A stretch of DNA of 64,000 nucleotides from Azospirillum brasilense (GTDB taxonomy: Bacteria > Pseudomonadota > Alphaproteobacteria > Azospirillales > Azospirillaceae). Positions within the stretch are counted from its first letter, which is position 1. Each line of letters opens with the position of its first letter. This document shows positions 32,014-41,334 of this stretch, in pieces. The stretch lies in the NCBI RefSeq assembly GCF_022023855.1, contig NZ_CP059450.1, positions 1,314,001 to 1,378,000 of the forward strand, in the 5' to 3' direction. Made by a program: the position numbers and the translations under genes. The notes below the pieces were generated by a model. That model was not told where the DNA came from. It did no database searches and worked only from the letters and a program-made list of their open reading frames with translations.

Positions 32014-33504
32014 TTACGGCGTCGTCGCCGTGCGAAGCGCCTTCTCCAGCTTTCTGACCGCGGTCTCGATTTCGAACGGCGTGTAGGCCGCGAAGCCCAT
32101 CAGGAAACCCGCCTTGCCGTCGCCGGCGGCGTGCAGCGCCGACAGGCCGAGCAGTTCGATCCCGGCCCGCCGCGCCGCATCGACGGCGGTGCGCTCGGCA
32201 AGGCCGCCGGTCAGCAGGCAGGGCATCTGCAGACCGCCGATGGGAACCTGCGGTTCGACGAAGTCCGACAGGTGCTTGGCGACGAGACCCGCCAGCGCAT
32301 CGAGGCGCTCGGCATAGACGCCGCGCATGGCGCGGACATGCGCCCCGAAATGCCCACCCTCCATGAAGCGGGCCAGCGTAAGCTGGGCCATCGGCGCCGT
32401 ATGGCCATCCAGCAGGGTGCGCGCGACGGTCATCGGCTTCACGAGTTGGGGCGGCAGCACGGCGTAGCCGATCCGCAGCCCGGGAAAGAGCGATTTGGTG
32501 AAGGTGCCGATGTAGATGGTGCGGCCATGCGGATCGAGCCCCTGCACGCAGGCCGTCGGCTTGCCCGCGTAGCGGAACTCGCTGTCGTAGTCATCCTCGA
32601 TGATCCAGGCCTGATGCCGGGCCGCCCACTCAATCAGGGCCAACCGGCGATCCAGCGCCAGCGTCGCGCCGGTCGGGAACTGGTGGGACGGCGTCAGGAA
32701 CACCGCCCTCGCCCGCTGCGGCTCGGCCAGGATGCAATCGACGACGATGCCCTGCCGATCGACGCGGACCGGAACGCAGTCCAACCCCGCCGCCTCGAAC
32801 GCCTTGCGTGCGCCGTAATAGGCCGGGTCCTCCAGAAAGATCCCGTCGCCGAGGTCGAACAGCATGGTCGCGCAGAGCGCCATCGCCTGTTGCGAACTGG
32901 TCAGCACCAGGACGCGGTCGGCGGTGGCACGCGCGCCGCGTTCGAGGTTGACATAATCGGCGATGGCGCGGCGAAGCGGCTCGGTCCCCTGCGGATCACC
33001 GTGAAACAGGCTTTGCGTGCCGACCTCCTTGCGCACCTGCCGTTCCAGACGCTCCCAGAGCGCGAGCGGAAAGCTCCGGGTTTCCGGAACGCCATGGGCG
33101 AAGGGCCGCGGCGCCGGCATCTCGCGCACGCCGCCCCCCTCGAACACGGCGGCCCCGCGCCGGCTGAGGGCCGGTGCCGGATCGCTCGGGAGCGTGTCGC
33201 GCCGGGGCCGGCGGCGGCCGGGGGTGAACTCGCTGATCTCCGCGACGAAGCTGCCGCTGCCGACGCGCCGGTCGATGAAGCCTTCGGCGTGAAGCTGGGC
33301 GTAGGCCGCCTCGATCGTGTCGCGCGACACCCCCAGCGAGGCGGCGAGCGCGCGCGAGGCGGGCAGCGGCTTGCCCGGCCCAAGCGCGCCGTCGACGATG
33401 AGCTGTCGGACGGCCCGCTGAATCCGCGCGTGAAGCGGCATGGCCGCATGGGCGGGGTTGGCGATCCACGCCTTCACGGACTCGAGCTGGGAATGCCGGA
33501 ACAA
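32014..33504 (-). CDS. MocR/PdxR-type GntR regulator with aminotransferase domain
   Basis: Chimeric regulator of 496 residues: a GntR winged helix (about 22-90, RIQRAVRQLIVDGALGPGKP then VSRDTIEAAYAQL) fused to a fold-type I aminotransferase domain that normally binds PLP. The PLP lysine is in IYIGTFTKSLFPGLRIGY, with DDYDSEF and NQ-type residues of the aspartate aminotransferase pattern. MocR proteins sense PLP-amino acid adducts, so a metabolic cue is expected. The start is a TTG at 33504. It is divergent from benE with a direct repeat between. Confidence 0.9.
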   Translation of the reverse strand: MFRHSQLESVKAWIANPAHAAMPLHARIQRAVRQLIVDGALGPGKPLPASRALAASLGVSRDTIEAAYAQLHAEGFIDRRVGSGSFVAEISEFTPGRRRPRRDTLPSDPAPALSRRGAAVFEGGGVREMPAPRPFAHGVPETRSFPLALWERLERQVRKEVGTQSLFHGDPQGTEPLRRAIADYVNLERGARATADRVLVLTSSQQAMALCATMLFDLGDGIFLEDPAYYGARKAFEAAGLDCVPVRVDRQGIVVDCILAEPQRARAVFLTPSHQFPTGATLALDRRLALIEWAARHQAWIIEDDYDSEFRYAGKPTACVQGLDPHGRTIYIGTFTKSLFPGLRIGYAVLPPQLVKPMTVARTLLDGHTAPMAQLTLARFMEGGHFGAHVRAMRGVYAERLDALAGLVAKHLSDFVEPQVPIGGLQMPCLLTGGLAERTAVDAARRAGIELLGLSALHAAGDGKAGFLMGFAAYTPFEIETAVRKLEKALRTATTP

Positions 33505-33554
33505 TTGGTCTGGCCTTCTTAGTGAAAGCGGATGGGCACATCAGGCCATTGGTC
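33504..33554. promoter_or_regulatory. candidate MocR binding region: ATTGGTC direct repeat
   Basis: ATTGGTC occurs at 33504-33510 and again at 33548-33554, 44 bases apart (about four turns), between the MocR and benE genes. MocR/GabR-type regulators often bind direct repeats. Only seven identical bases support it, and the first copy overlaps the MocR start. Confidence 0.4.
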
Positions 33555-33617
33555 GGCTAGTTGTCAAGGCCGCTCATCGCCCTTGCGGCTCGAACCGTCC
33601 GGAGGTCCCGCGCAACC

Positions 33618-34856
33618 ATGCCACCCAATTCCGCTCCCATCCGCCTCAACGACCTCGCCCACCCCGTCGTGGCGGGCCTGATTTCCGTCATCGTCAATTA
33701 CGGCGGCACCTTCATCCTGGTCTTCCAGGCGGCGAAGGTCGCGGGGCTTAGCCCCGATCTCACCGCCTCCTGGGTCTGGTCGGTCTCCATCGGCGTCGGG
33801 TTGACCGGGCTGTTCCTGAGCTGGCGCCATCGCGAGCCGATCATCACCGCCTGGTCCACCCCGGCCGCGGCGTTCCTCGTCACCGCGCTGGCGACGACGC
33901 CCTACGCCGAGGCGGTCGGCGCCTACATGATCTCGGCGGCGGCCTTCGTCGCGCTCGGCCTGTCGGGCTGCTTCGAGAAGGTCATCCGGCTGATCCCGCC
34001 CGGCATCGCCTCCGGCCTTCTCGCCGGCATCCTGCTCCCCTTCGGCATCGGGGCGTTCGGCGGGGCCAGCGTCGATCCGCTGCTGGTCGGCCTGCTGATC
34101 GTCGCCTATGTCGCGCTGAAGCGGTTCTCCGCCCGCTACGCCGTGGTCGGAATCCTCGTCCTCGGGCTGGCCTTCCTGCTGACGCAGGGCCGCGTCGATC
34201 TGTCGGGGCTGTCGCTGGAGTTCGCCGCCCCGGTCTTCACCGCGCCGGAATTCTCGCTGAACGCGCTGCTGTCCGTGGCACTGCCTCTGTTCCTGATCAC
34301 GCTGTCCGGCCAGTACATGCCGGGGATGCTGGTCCTGCGGAACGACGGCTTCACGACGAGCGCCAACCCCATCGTGACGGTGACCGGCCTCGGCTCGCTG
34401 CTCATGGCCCCGTTCGGCTCCCACGCCTTCAACATCGCCGCCATCACCGCCGCCATCGCCACCGGCAAGGAGGCGCACGAGGACCCGTCCAAGCGCTGGA
34501 TCGCCGGGATCGCCGCGGGCGTCTTCTACGTGCTCGTTGGGGTGTTCGGGGTGACGCTGGCCGCCGTCTTCATGGCGTTTCCCGCGACCTTCATCACAGC
34601 GCTCGCCGGTCTGGCGTTGCTCGGCACCATCGGCGGCAGCTTGGCCGGGGCGATGGCCGATCCGGCGTCCCGCGAGGCGGCGCTGATCACCTTCCTGGCG
34701 TCCGCCGCGAACATCAAGCTGCTCGGCATCGGCGGGGCGTTCTGGGGCCTGCTGATCGGCCTCGTCGCCCATCTCGTCCTCAACGGGCGCCTGCGCCTGC
34801 CGCGCCGCAGCCTGGCGGTAAGAAAGGGGGCGGTGACCGAGGGGGCGGCCCCGTAA
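33618..34856 (+). CDS. benE: BenE family benzoate/proton symporter
   Basis: Inner-membrane transporter of 412 residues with about 12 helices. Family signatures include VIVNYGGTFILVFQAA, WSTPAAAFL, GIASGLLAGILLPFGIGAF and FGSHAFNIAAITAAIATG. BenE proteins are annotated as benzoate importers, but no benzoate-degradation gene lies nearby, so the substrate is open. It is divergent from the MocR regulator, an arrangement that suggests control by it. The chosen ATG at 33618 leaves GGAGG 12 bases away; a TTG upstream is possible. Confidence 0.9.
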   Translation: MPPNSAPIRLNDLAHPVVAGLISVIVNYGGTFILVFQAAKVAGLSPDLTASWVWSVSIGVGLTGLFLSWRHREPIITAWSTPAAAFLVTALATTPYAEAVGAYMISAAAFVALGLSGCFEKVIRLIPPGIASGLLAGILLPFGIGAFGGASVDPLLVGLLIVAYVALKRFSARYAVVGILVLGLAFLLTQGRVDLSGLSLEFAAPVFTAPEFSLNALLSVALPLFLITLSGQYMPGMLVLRNDGFTTSANPIVTVTGLGSLLMAPFGSHAFNIAAITAAIATGKEAHEDPSKRWIAGIAAGVFYVLVGVFGVTLAAVFMAFPATFITALAGLALLGTIGGSLAGAMADPASREAALITFLASAANIKLLGIGGAFWGLLIGLVAHLVLNGRLRLPRRSLAVRKGAVTEGAAP

Positions 34857-34868
34857 TCGCCCTATCGG

Positions 34869-35798
34869 CTATCCCCGGGACGACCGCTCGATGCCGGGGA
34901 TGGTTGCGACCGTTTCCGCCAGGAACTCCACCAGCAGCCGGACCCGCGCGATGCCGGCCCGCTCCGGCACGATTAGCAGGTTGAGCGGCACGGCAGGCGG
35001 CGCGTGGTCGGGCAGAAGAACCTCCAGGCGGCCGTCGGCGAGCAGGTCGTCCACCAGCCAGACATGGGCCGGGCCGATGCCGCGCCCGGCGAGGTAGGCC
35101 TCGCGCGCGGCCAACCCATGATCGACCCGCAGCCGTCCCCCCAGGGAAACGGCGTGGAGGGCGCCGTCCGGCCCTTCGAGCGTCAGCCGATCGCTCCCCG
35201 CGATGTTCGACATGCGGACGCCCTCGAACCCCGCGAGGTCGCCCGGCGTCGTCGGCCGGCCGTGCCGCTCCAGACAGGCCGGCGCCCCGACGAGAACGCG
35301 CCGGCTCGCCCCCAACGCCCGCCGCTTCAGGGAGCTGTCGGTGAGCGGGCCGAGGCGGATGGCGATGTCCACGCCGTCGCGCACGAGGTCGATGCGCTCG
35401 TCGGTCAGGCCGAGATCGACGGCGATGTCCGGATGGCGGTCCTGGAAGGCGAAGATCAGCCGGCTGATGTGCCGGACGCCGAGCGCCGCCGTGCAGGACA
35501 CCCGCACCGTCCCGGCCGAGGCGCGGCCGGTGTCGCGTGCCTCGTCGCCCGCCTGTTCGACGAGGCGCAGGATCTGGACGGCGTTGGCGTAGTAGCGCTC
35601 GCCCTCCACGGTCAGCGCGACACGCCGGGTGGTGCGGCTGAGCAGGGCGACACCCAGCGCCTCCTCCAACTCGCGGATGTGCCGGGTGACGCTGGATTGC
35701 CCGATGGCCATCTCGCGCGCCACCGCCGACAGGCTCCCCCGTTCGGCGACGCGGACGAAACTGCGCATACGGTCCAGCGTGACGTTCGATTGATCCAT
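34869..35798 (-). CDS. LysR family regulator
   Basis: Protein of 309 residues, an N-terminal winged helix (MRSFVRVAERGSLSAVARE, then QSSVTRHIRELEEALGVALL) and a periplasmic-binding-like effector domain (about 90-300). LysR proteins commonly regulate the divergent gene, here a quinone reductase starting 97 bases away. A T-N11-A palindrome overlaps its own start codon, consistent with autoregulation. The effector is unknown. Confidence 0.93.
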   Translation of the reverse strand: MDQSNVTLDRMRSFVRVAERGSLSAVAREMAIGQSSVTRHIRELEEALGVALLSRTTRRVALTVEGERYYANAVQILRLVEQAGDEARDTGRASAGTVRVSCTAALGVRHISRLIFAFQDRHPDIAVDLGLTDERIDLVRDGVDIAIRLGPLTDSSLKRRALGASRRVLVGAPACLERHGRPTTPGDLAGFEGVRMSNIAGSDRLTLEGPDGALHAVSLGGRLRVDHGLAAREAYLAGRGIGPAHVWLVDDLLADGRLEVLLPDHAPPAVPLNLLIVPERAGIARVRLLVEFLAETVATIPGIERSSRG

Positions 35799-35811
35799 TC
35801 TACGGCAGAAT
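35797..35811. promoter_or_regulatory. LysR-type box T-N11-A
   Basis: ATTCT-ACGGC-AGAAT, a perfect 5-base inverted repeat with the T-N11-A spacing of LysR recognition sites, overlapping the LysR start codon and upstream of the divergent quinone reductase. Confidence 0.55.
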
Positions 35812-35894
35812 TCTATCCATTCACCTTGTCTACCGGATCAATCTCCACCGGCATAGCTTGAGGCGCAAGCGTTTCAAGCGAACAGGTGCCTGCG

Positions 35895-36677
35895 ATGAAT
35901 GTGCTGATTGTCTTCGCCCATCCCGACCCCCGCTCCCTCAACGCCGCCCTGCGCGATGCCGCCGTCGCGGAACTGGAGGCGCAGGGCCACGCGGTGCGGG
36001 TCTCCGACCTCTACGCCATGAACTGGAAGACCACGGTGGACCACGCCGACTTCCCCAGCCTCGGCGAGGGGGAGCGCCTGAAGGTGGCCGCCGCCTCCGC
36101 CGCCGCCTTCGCCGCCGACGCGCTGACCGACGATGTGAAGGCCGAGCAGGAGAAGCTGCTGTGGGCCGACGCGCTGATCCTGCAATTCCCGCTTTGGTGG
36201 TTCACCATGCCGGCGATCCTCAAGGGCTGGGTCGACCGCGTCTACGCCTACGGCCTCGCCTATGGCGTCGGCGAGCACAGCGACCGCCGCTGGGGCGACC
36301 GCTACGGCGAGGGCCGCTTCGCCGGCAAGCGCGCCATGCTCGTGGTGACGACGGGCGGCTGGGCCGAGCATTACGCGCCGCGCGGCATCAACGGCCCGAT
36401 CGACGACCTGCTGTTCCCGATCAACCACGGCATCCTGCATTACCCCGGCTACGACGTGCTGCCGCCCTTCGTCGCCTACCGGGTGGACCGCTTCGACGAG
36501 GCCGGCTTCGCGCAGGCGGCGGAAAGCTTGCGGGAGCGGATGCGGACGCTGGAGACGGCGTCGCCGATTCCTTTCCGCCGCCAGAACGGCGGCGACTATG
36601 CGATCCCCAGCCTCGAACTCCGCCCGGAGTTGGAAGCCCCCGGCGCGTCCGGCTTCGCCCTGCACCGGAGTCTTTGA
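35895..36677 (+). CDS. NAD(P)H:quinone oxidoreductase, flavodoxin-like fold
   Basis: Flavoprotein of 260 residues of the NQO1/MdaB (Flavodoxin_2) family, which reduces quinones in two-electron steps. The phosphate-binding loop is FAHPDPRSLNAAL at residues 9-21; PLWWFTMPAILKGWVDRVYAYG is the family core contacting flavin and substrate, split here for length, and VVTTGGW follows. The start at 35895 is used because the sequence MNVLIVFAHPDP starts the fold. Divergent from the LysR gene, and convergent with the next by 5 bases. Confidence 0.9.
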   Translation: MNVLIVFAHPDPRSLNAALRDAAVAELEAQGHAVRVSDLYAMNWKTTVDHADFPSLGEGERLKVAAASAAAFAADALTDDVKAEQEKLLWADALILQFPLWWFTMPAILKGWVDRVYAYGLAYGVGEHSDRRWGDRYGEGRFAGKRAMLVVTTGGWAEHYAPRGINGPIDDLLFPINHGILHYPGYDVLPPFVAYRVDRFDEAGFAQAAESLRERMRTLETASPIPFRRQNGGDYAIPSLELRPELEAPGASGFALHRSL

Positions 36678-36682
36678 GCGCG

Positions 36683-37135
36683 CTACAGCCGGATCAGGAC
36701 GACGCCGAGGATCAGGGAGGCGGCGCCGGCCAGCCGGGTCGGGCTCACGGGCTGCTGCGGCAGGCCGAGCAGACCGACATGGTCGAAGGCGAGAGAGCCG
36801 AGCATCTGGCCGACCACGATCAGCGCCAGCACCGTCGCCGCCCCCAGGCGGGGCACCATCAGGATCGCGGTGCCGATGAACAGCGCGCCGAACAGCCCGC
36901 CGGTCCAGGTGACCCATGACCCCACCCCGCCCACCGCTTCGGCGAGGCGGGGGCCGGGTGCGAAGAGCGCGACCGCCAGCATCGCCAGCATGCCGACGAC
37001 ATAGCTGACGAAGCCCGCCCACCAGGGCGAGCCGAGGTCGGCCCTGAGGTTGGCGTTGAGGACCTGTTGCAACGCGACGCTGACTCCGGCGCCGACCACC
37101 AGAAGGTACGAGACGGCGGACACTGCGATGGACAT
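36683..37135 (-). CDS. YdcZ-type (DUF606) small DMT family membrane protein
   Basis: Membrane protein of 150 residues with five predicted helices (about 6-24, 36-58, 72-92, 98-115, 130-148). It matches the DUF606/YdcZ half-size relatives of the drug/metabolite transporters, which usually work as dimers or pairs. Blocks such as VALQQVLNANLR and FVSYVVGMLAM are typical. Substrate unknown. Confidence 0.85.
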   Translation of the reverse strand: MSIAVSAVSYLLVVGAGVSVALQQVLNANLRADLGSPWWAGFVSYVVGMLAMLAVALFAPGPRLAEAVGGVGSWVTWTGGLFGALFIGTAILMVPRLGAATVLALIVVGQMLGSLAFDHVGLLGLPQQPVSPTRLAGAASLILGVVLIRL

Positions 37136-37244
37136 GCCATGCTCCCAAGCTTGCCTGTGGGCGCGCCGCCGGACCCTTGTCCGTGCGGCGCTCTCGGGCG
37201 GATGGGTAGCAGGCGGAGCGGCGGCGGTCTGGTACGGATGTGAC

Positions 37245-37937
37245 CTACCCGGCCCGGTAGCGGCCCGGAGTCACGCCGAAGGCGCGGCGGAAGCAGCGGC
37301 CCAGATGGCTCTGGTCAGTGAATCCGGTGTCCGCCGCGACCGCGGCGATGGGCTCCCCGGCGCGGAGCAGCAACCGCGCCTCGTTCAGCCGCTCCTGAAG
37401 CCCGAAGGCGTGGGGTGGGACGCCGTGGTGCTTGCGGAACCGGCGGGTGTAGCCCTCGCGGCTCATCCCGGCGCGGCGGGCCGCCTCGCCGACGCTGTCC
37501 CACGCCTCGCCCCCCGTGAACGCGGATGCGGGCTCCGGCCCGGTCCCGCGGGAGCGACGATGCTCCTCGGCGATCCGCGTCAGGTCGGGCCAGCCCAGCC
37601 CGCCCGTCCTCCGCCAGTGCCCGGCCAGCCCGGCGATCGCCTCCGGCGCGGCGTACAGGCCGGGCGGCGTGTAGAGGTTGATGCAGACGACCTCGTCCGC
37701 TCCGCACAGCGAGCGGTGCGGCGTTCCCGCCGGGATGTGCACACCCTCGCCGGGACCGGCCTCGCGCAGGTCGCCCGCGATGACGAAGCGCCGCCGCCCC
37801 GTCAGGACAAAGGTCAGCTGGTCCTCGCGATGGAAATGCACCGGCAAGGCCACGTCGCGGCCGCGCACCGTCCCCAGCTCGACGATGCCGCTGCCGGTGG
37901 GGCGCCAATAGTCCCAAACCTGCGGCGGACGCCCCAT
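37245..37937 (-). CDS. AraC family regulator with cupin-type sensor domain
   Basis: Protein of 230 residues: an N-terminal cupin ligand domain (HFHREDQLTFVLTGRRRFVI...VHIPAGTPHRS) and a C-terminal AraC DNA-binding domain with two helix-turn-helix units, the second ending DTGFTDQSHLGRCFRRAFG. The start at 37937 has AAGGA eight bases upstream; an alternative at 37955 lies beside the tandem repeat. The open frame continues far upstream on this strand through the antisense of the ABC-F gene, which is not coding. Targets are unknown. Confidence 0.88.
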   Translation of the reverse strand: MGRPPQVWDYWRPTGSGIVELGTVRGRDVALPVHFHREDQLTFVLTGRRRFVIAGDLREAGPGEGVHIPAGTPHRSLCGADEVVCINLYTPPGLYAAPEAIAGLAGHWRRTGGLGWPDLTRIAEEHRRSRGTGPEPASAFTGGEAWDSVGEAARRAGMSREGYTRRFRKHHGVPPHAFGLQERLNEARLLLRAGEPIAAVAADTGFTDQSHLGRCFRRAFGVTPGRYRAG

Positions 37938-37956
37938 GACAGCGATCCTTTCCATC

Positions 37957-37998
37957 GACCTGTTTCCGGCGACCTGTTTCCGGCGACCTGTTTCCGGG
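37957..37998. repeat. three tandem copies of a 14-base unit
   Basis: GACCTGTTTCCGGC repeated head to tail three times (the third ends in G). It occupies the region just upstream of the AraC gene, so it could be part of its leader or promoter. Confidence 0.9.
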
Positions 37999-38105
37999 TT
38001 GTGATTTTCGCATGGCGCCGATCTGGACTCCATCGCACCGCACATCCTGTGGCATAAGAGCCCCCGCCATGCCATGGGAACAACGCCGCAGGAACGCAGC
38101 CGCAC

Positions 38106-39725
38106 ATGATCCGCTTCGACAACATCAGCAAGCAGAATGGTCACCGAATCCTCTTCCTCGAAGCATCGGCGGCGTTGAACCGGGGTGAGAAGATCGGGCT
38201 GGTCGGTCCCAACGGGGCGGGCAAGACGACGCTGTTCCGCATGATCACCGGCGAGGATTTGCCGGACACCGGTCAGGTGGCGATCGAGAAGCAGGCGACC
38301 ATCGGCTATTTCAACCAGGACGTCGGCGAGATGTCCGGCCGTTCCGCCGTCGCCGAGGTGATGGACGGCGCCGGCCCGGTCAGCACCGTCGCCGCGGAGC
38401 TGGCCGAATTGGAAGCCGCCATGGCCGACCCCGACCGCGCCGACGAGATGGACGCCATCATCGAGCGCTACGGCGAGGTCCAGGCCCGCTTCGACGAGCT
38501 GGGCGGCTACGAACTGGAGGGCAAGGCGCGCGAGGTGCTGGCCGGCCTCAGCTTCAGCCAGGAGATGATGGACATGGACGTCGGCATGCTGTCCGGCGGC
38601 TGGAAGATGCGCGTGGCGCTGGCCCGCATCCTGCTGATGCGGCCCGAGGTCATGCTGCTCGACGAACCCAGCAACCATCTGGACATCGAAAGCCTGATCT
38701 GGCTGGAGGGCTTCCTGAAGGGTTTCGAGGGCGCCCTGCTGATGACCTCGCACGACCGCGAGTTCATGAACCGCATCGTCAACAAGATCATCGAGATCGA
38801 CAGCGGGTCGCTGACCAGCTACTCCGGCGACTACGGCTTCTACGAGCGCCAGCGGGCGCTGCGCGAGAAGCAGCAGGAGGCGCAGTTCGAACGCCAGCAG
38901 GCCATGCTGGCCAAGGAGCTGAAGTTCATTGAGCGCTTCAAGGCCCGCGCCTCGCACGCCAGCCAAGTCCAGAGCCGGGTGAAGAAGCTCGACAAGATCG
39001 AGCGCTTCGAACCGCCCAAGCGCCGCCAGATCGTGACCTTCGACTTCCCGCCGGCCCCGCGCTCCGGCGACGACGTCGCGGTGCTGAAGAACGTGCACAA
39101 GGGCTACGGCAGCCGGACCATCTACGAGGGGCTGGACCTGACGATCCGCCGCAAGGAGCGCTGGTGCGTCATGGGCGTCAACGGCGCCGGCAAGTCGACC
39201 CTGCTGAAGCTGGTGGCCGGCGCGACCGAGCCGGACAGCGGCACCGTCGCGGTCGGCGGCAGCGTGCGCATGGGCTATTTCTCCCAGCACGCCATGGACC
39301 TGCTGGACGGCGACAAGACGATCTTCGAATCGCTGGAAGCATCCTTCCCGCAGGCGAGCCAGGGGGCATTGCGCGCGCTGGCCGGCTGTTTCGGCTTCTC
39401 CGGCGACGATGTGGAGAAGAAGTGCCGCGTGCTGTCCGGCGGCGAGAAGGCCCGGCTGGTCATGGCGATCATGCTGTTCAACCCGCCCAACTTCCTGGTG
39501 CTGGACGAGCCGACCAACCACCTCGACCTCGACACCAAGCAGATGCTGATTTCGGCGCTGGGCGCCTATGAGGGCACCATGCTGTTCGTCTCGCACGACC
39601 GGCATTTCCTGGCCGCCCTGTCGAACCGGGTGCTGGAGCTGACGCCGGAGGGCATCCACCAGTATGGCGGCGGCTACACCGAATATGTGGCGAGCACCGG
39701 GCAGGAGGCGCCGGGCATCCACTGA
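38106..39725 (+). CDS. ABC-F family ATPase
   Basis: Soluble twin-ABC protein of 539 residues with no membrane domain; ABC-F proteins act on the ribosome. Domain 1 has Walker A GPNGAGKTT and LSGGWKMRVALARIL; domain 2 has GVNGAGKST and LSGGEKARLVMAIML, with DEPSNHLD and DEPTNHLD as Walker B regions. The linker between them (about 245-325) is charged coiled coil (EKQQEAQFERQQAML), as in EttA/Uup/YheS relatives. Which subgroup is unclear. It may be transcribed alone; the AraC gene faces away from it. Confidence 0.93.
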   Translation: MIRFDNISKQNGHRILFLEASAALNRGEKIGLVGPNGAGKTTLFRMITGEDLPDTGQVAIEKQATIGYFNQDVGEMSGRSAVAEVMDGAGPVSTVAAELAELEAAMADPDRADEMDAIIERYGEVQARFDELGGYELEGKAREVLAGLSFSQEMMDMDVGMLSGGWKMRVALARILLMRPEVMLLDEPSNHLDIESLIWLEGFLKGFEGALLMTSHDREFMNRIVNKIIEIDSGSLTSYSGDYGFYERQRALREKQQEAQFERQQAMLAKELKFIERFKARASHASQVQSRVKKLDKIERFEPPKRRQIVTFDFPPAPRSGDDVAVLKNVHKGYGSRTIYEGLDLTIRRKERWCVMGVNGAGKSTLLKLVAGATEPDSGTVAVGGSVRMGYFSQHAMDLLDGDKTIFESLEASFPQASQGALRALAGCFGFSGDDVEKKCRVLSGGEKARLVMAIMLFNPPNFLVLDEPTNHLDLDTKQMLISALGAYEGTMLFVSHDRHFLAALSNRVLELTPEGIHQYGGGYTEYVASTGQEAPGIH

Positions 39726-39842
39726 GGCCGGCCGGGGCGGGAACGCGTGCGCCGCAACAAGCGGCTTGCGCGGCCTGCCCCCTCCATGGAAACTCGTGCC
39801 CGTGTCGTTCGGGCTGAGTTGCGCAACCTTGGAGATTTTGGA

Positions 39843-40055
39843 ATGGCTGGGTACGACAACGCCGACGGCCCCGCAGGGCTGGTCATCCGCCTGATCGACA
39901 GCGCGGTGAAGGCTTTGAACGAGATGTCCGATGCCGCGGGCGAGATCGCTCCGGACGTCGGCAATCTGACGGACACGCTGGTGGCCGCCCAGCGCATCGC
40001 CGACCGCGCGTCGCAGGATCTGCAACGCCTGTCCCAGAAAGTGGCGGCCCAGTAA
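39843..40055 (+). CDS. small unknown protein, 70 residues
   Basis: Not recognised. From MAGYDNADGPAGLV it is 70 residues of mainly helical sequence (VIRLIDSAVKALNEMSDAAGE, then AQRIADRASQDLQRLSQK), with no cysteine, membrane segment or motif. GGAG lies eight bases before the ATG, and the frame has the local codon bias, so it is probably a real small gene. A terminator follows at 40065. Confidence 0.6.
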   Translation: MAGYDNADGPAGLVIRLIDSAVKALNEMSDAAGEIAPDVGNLTDTLVAAQRIADRASQDLQRLSQKVAAQ

Positions 40056-40064
40056 CGGCCGAAA

Positions 40065-40092
40065 CGGTGCGGCGCCGTGAAGCGCCGCACCG
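40065..40092. terminator. bidirectional hairpin terminator
   Basis: Eleven-base stem CGGTGCGGCGC/GCGCCGCACCG with a 6-base loop between two converging genes, followed on the plus strand by GTTCTC. Confidence 0.7.
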
Positions 40093-40101
40093 GTTCTCAC
40101 A

Positions 40102-41217
<1,116 letters not shown>

Positions 41218-41291
41218 TCAGGAACGAACCTATCAGCGTCCTCCGAACCCCCGCAAAAGGTTAGCCGTGCAATGGGCGAATAGCTTCCCCG

Positions 41292-41305
41292 ACGAAATAT
41301 TTCGT
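41292..41305. promoter_or_regulatory. 14-base perfect palindrome upstream of the orphan receptor gene
   Basis: ACGAAATATTTCGT, a perfect 14-base palindrome about 100 bases before the receptor start in an AT-richer stretch. It may be an operator; nothing identifies the protein. Confidence 0.5.
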
Positions 41306-41334
41306 GACAAATGGTTTGCGGTTGAAGCCAACGG

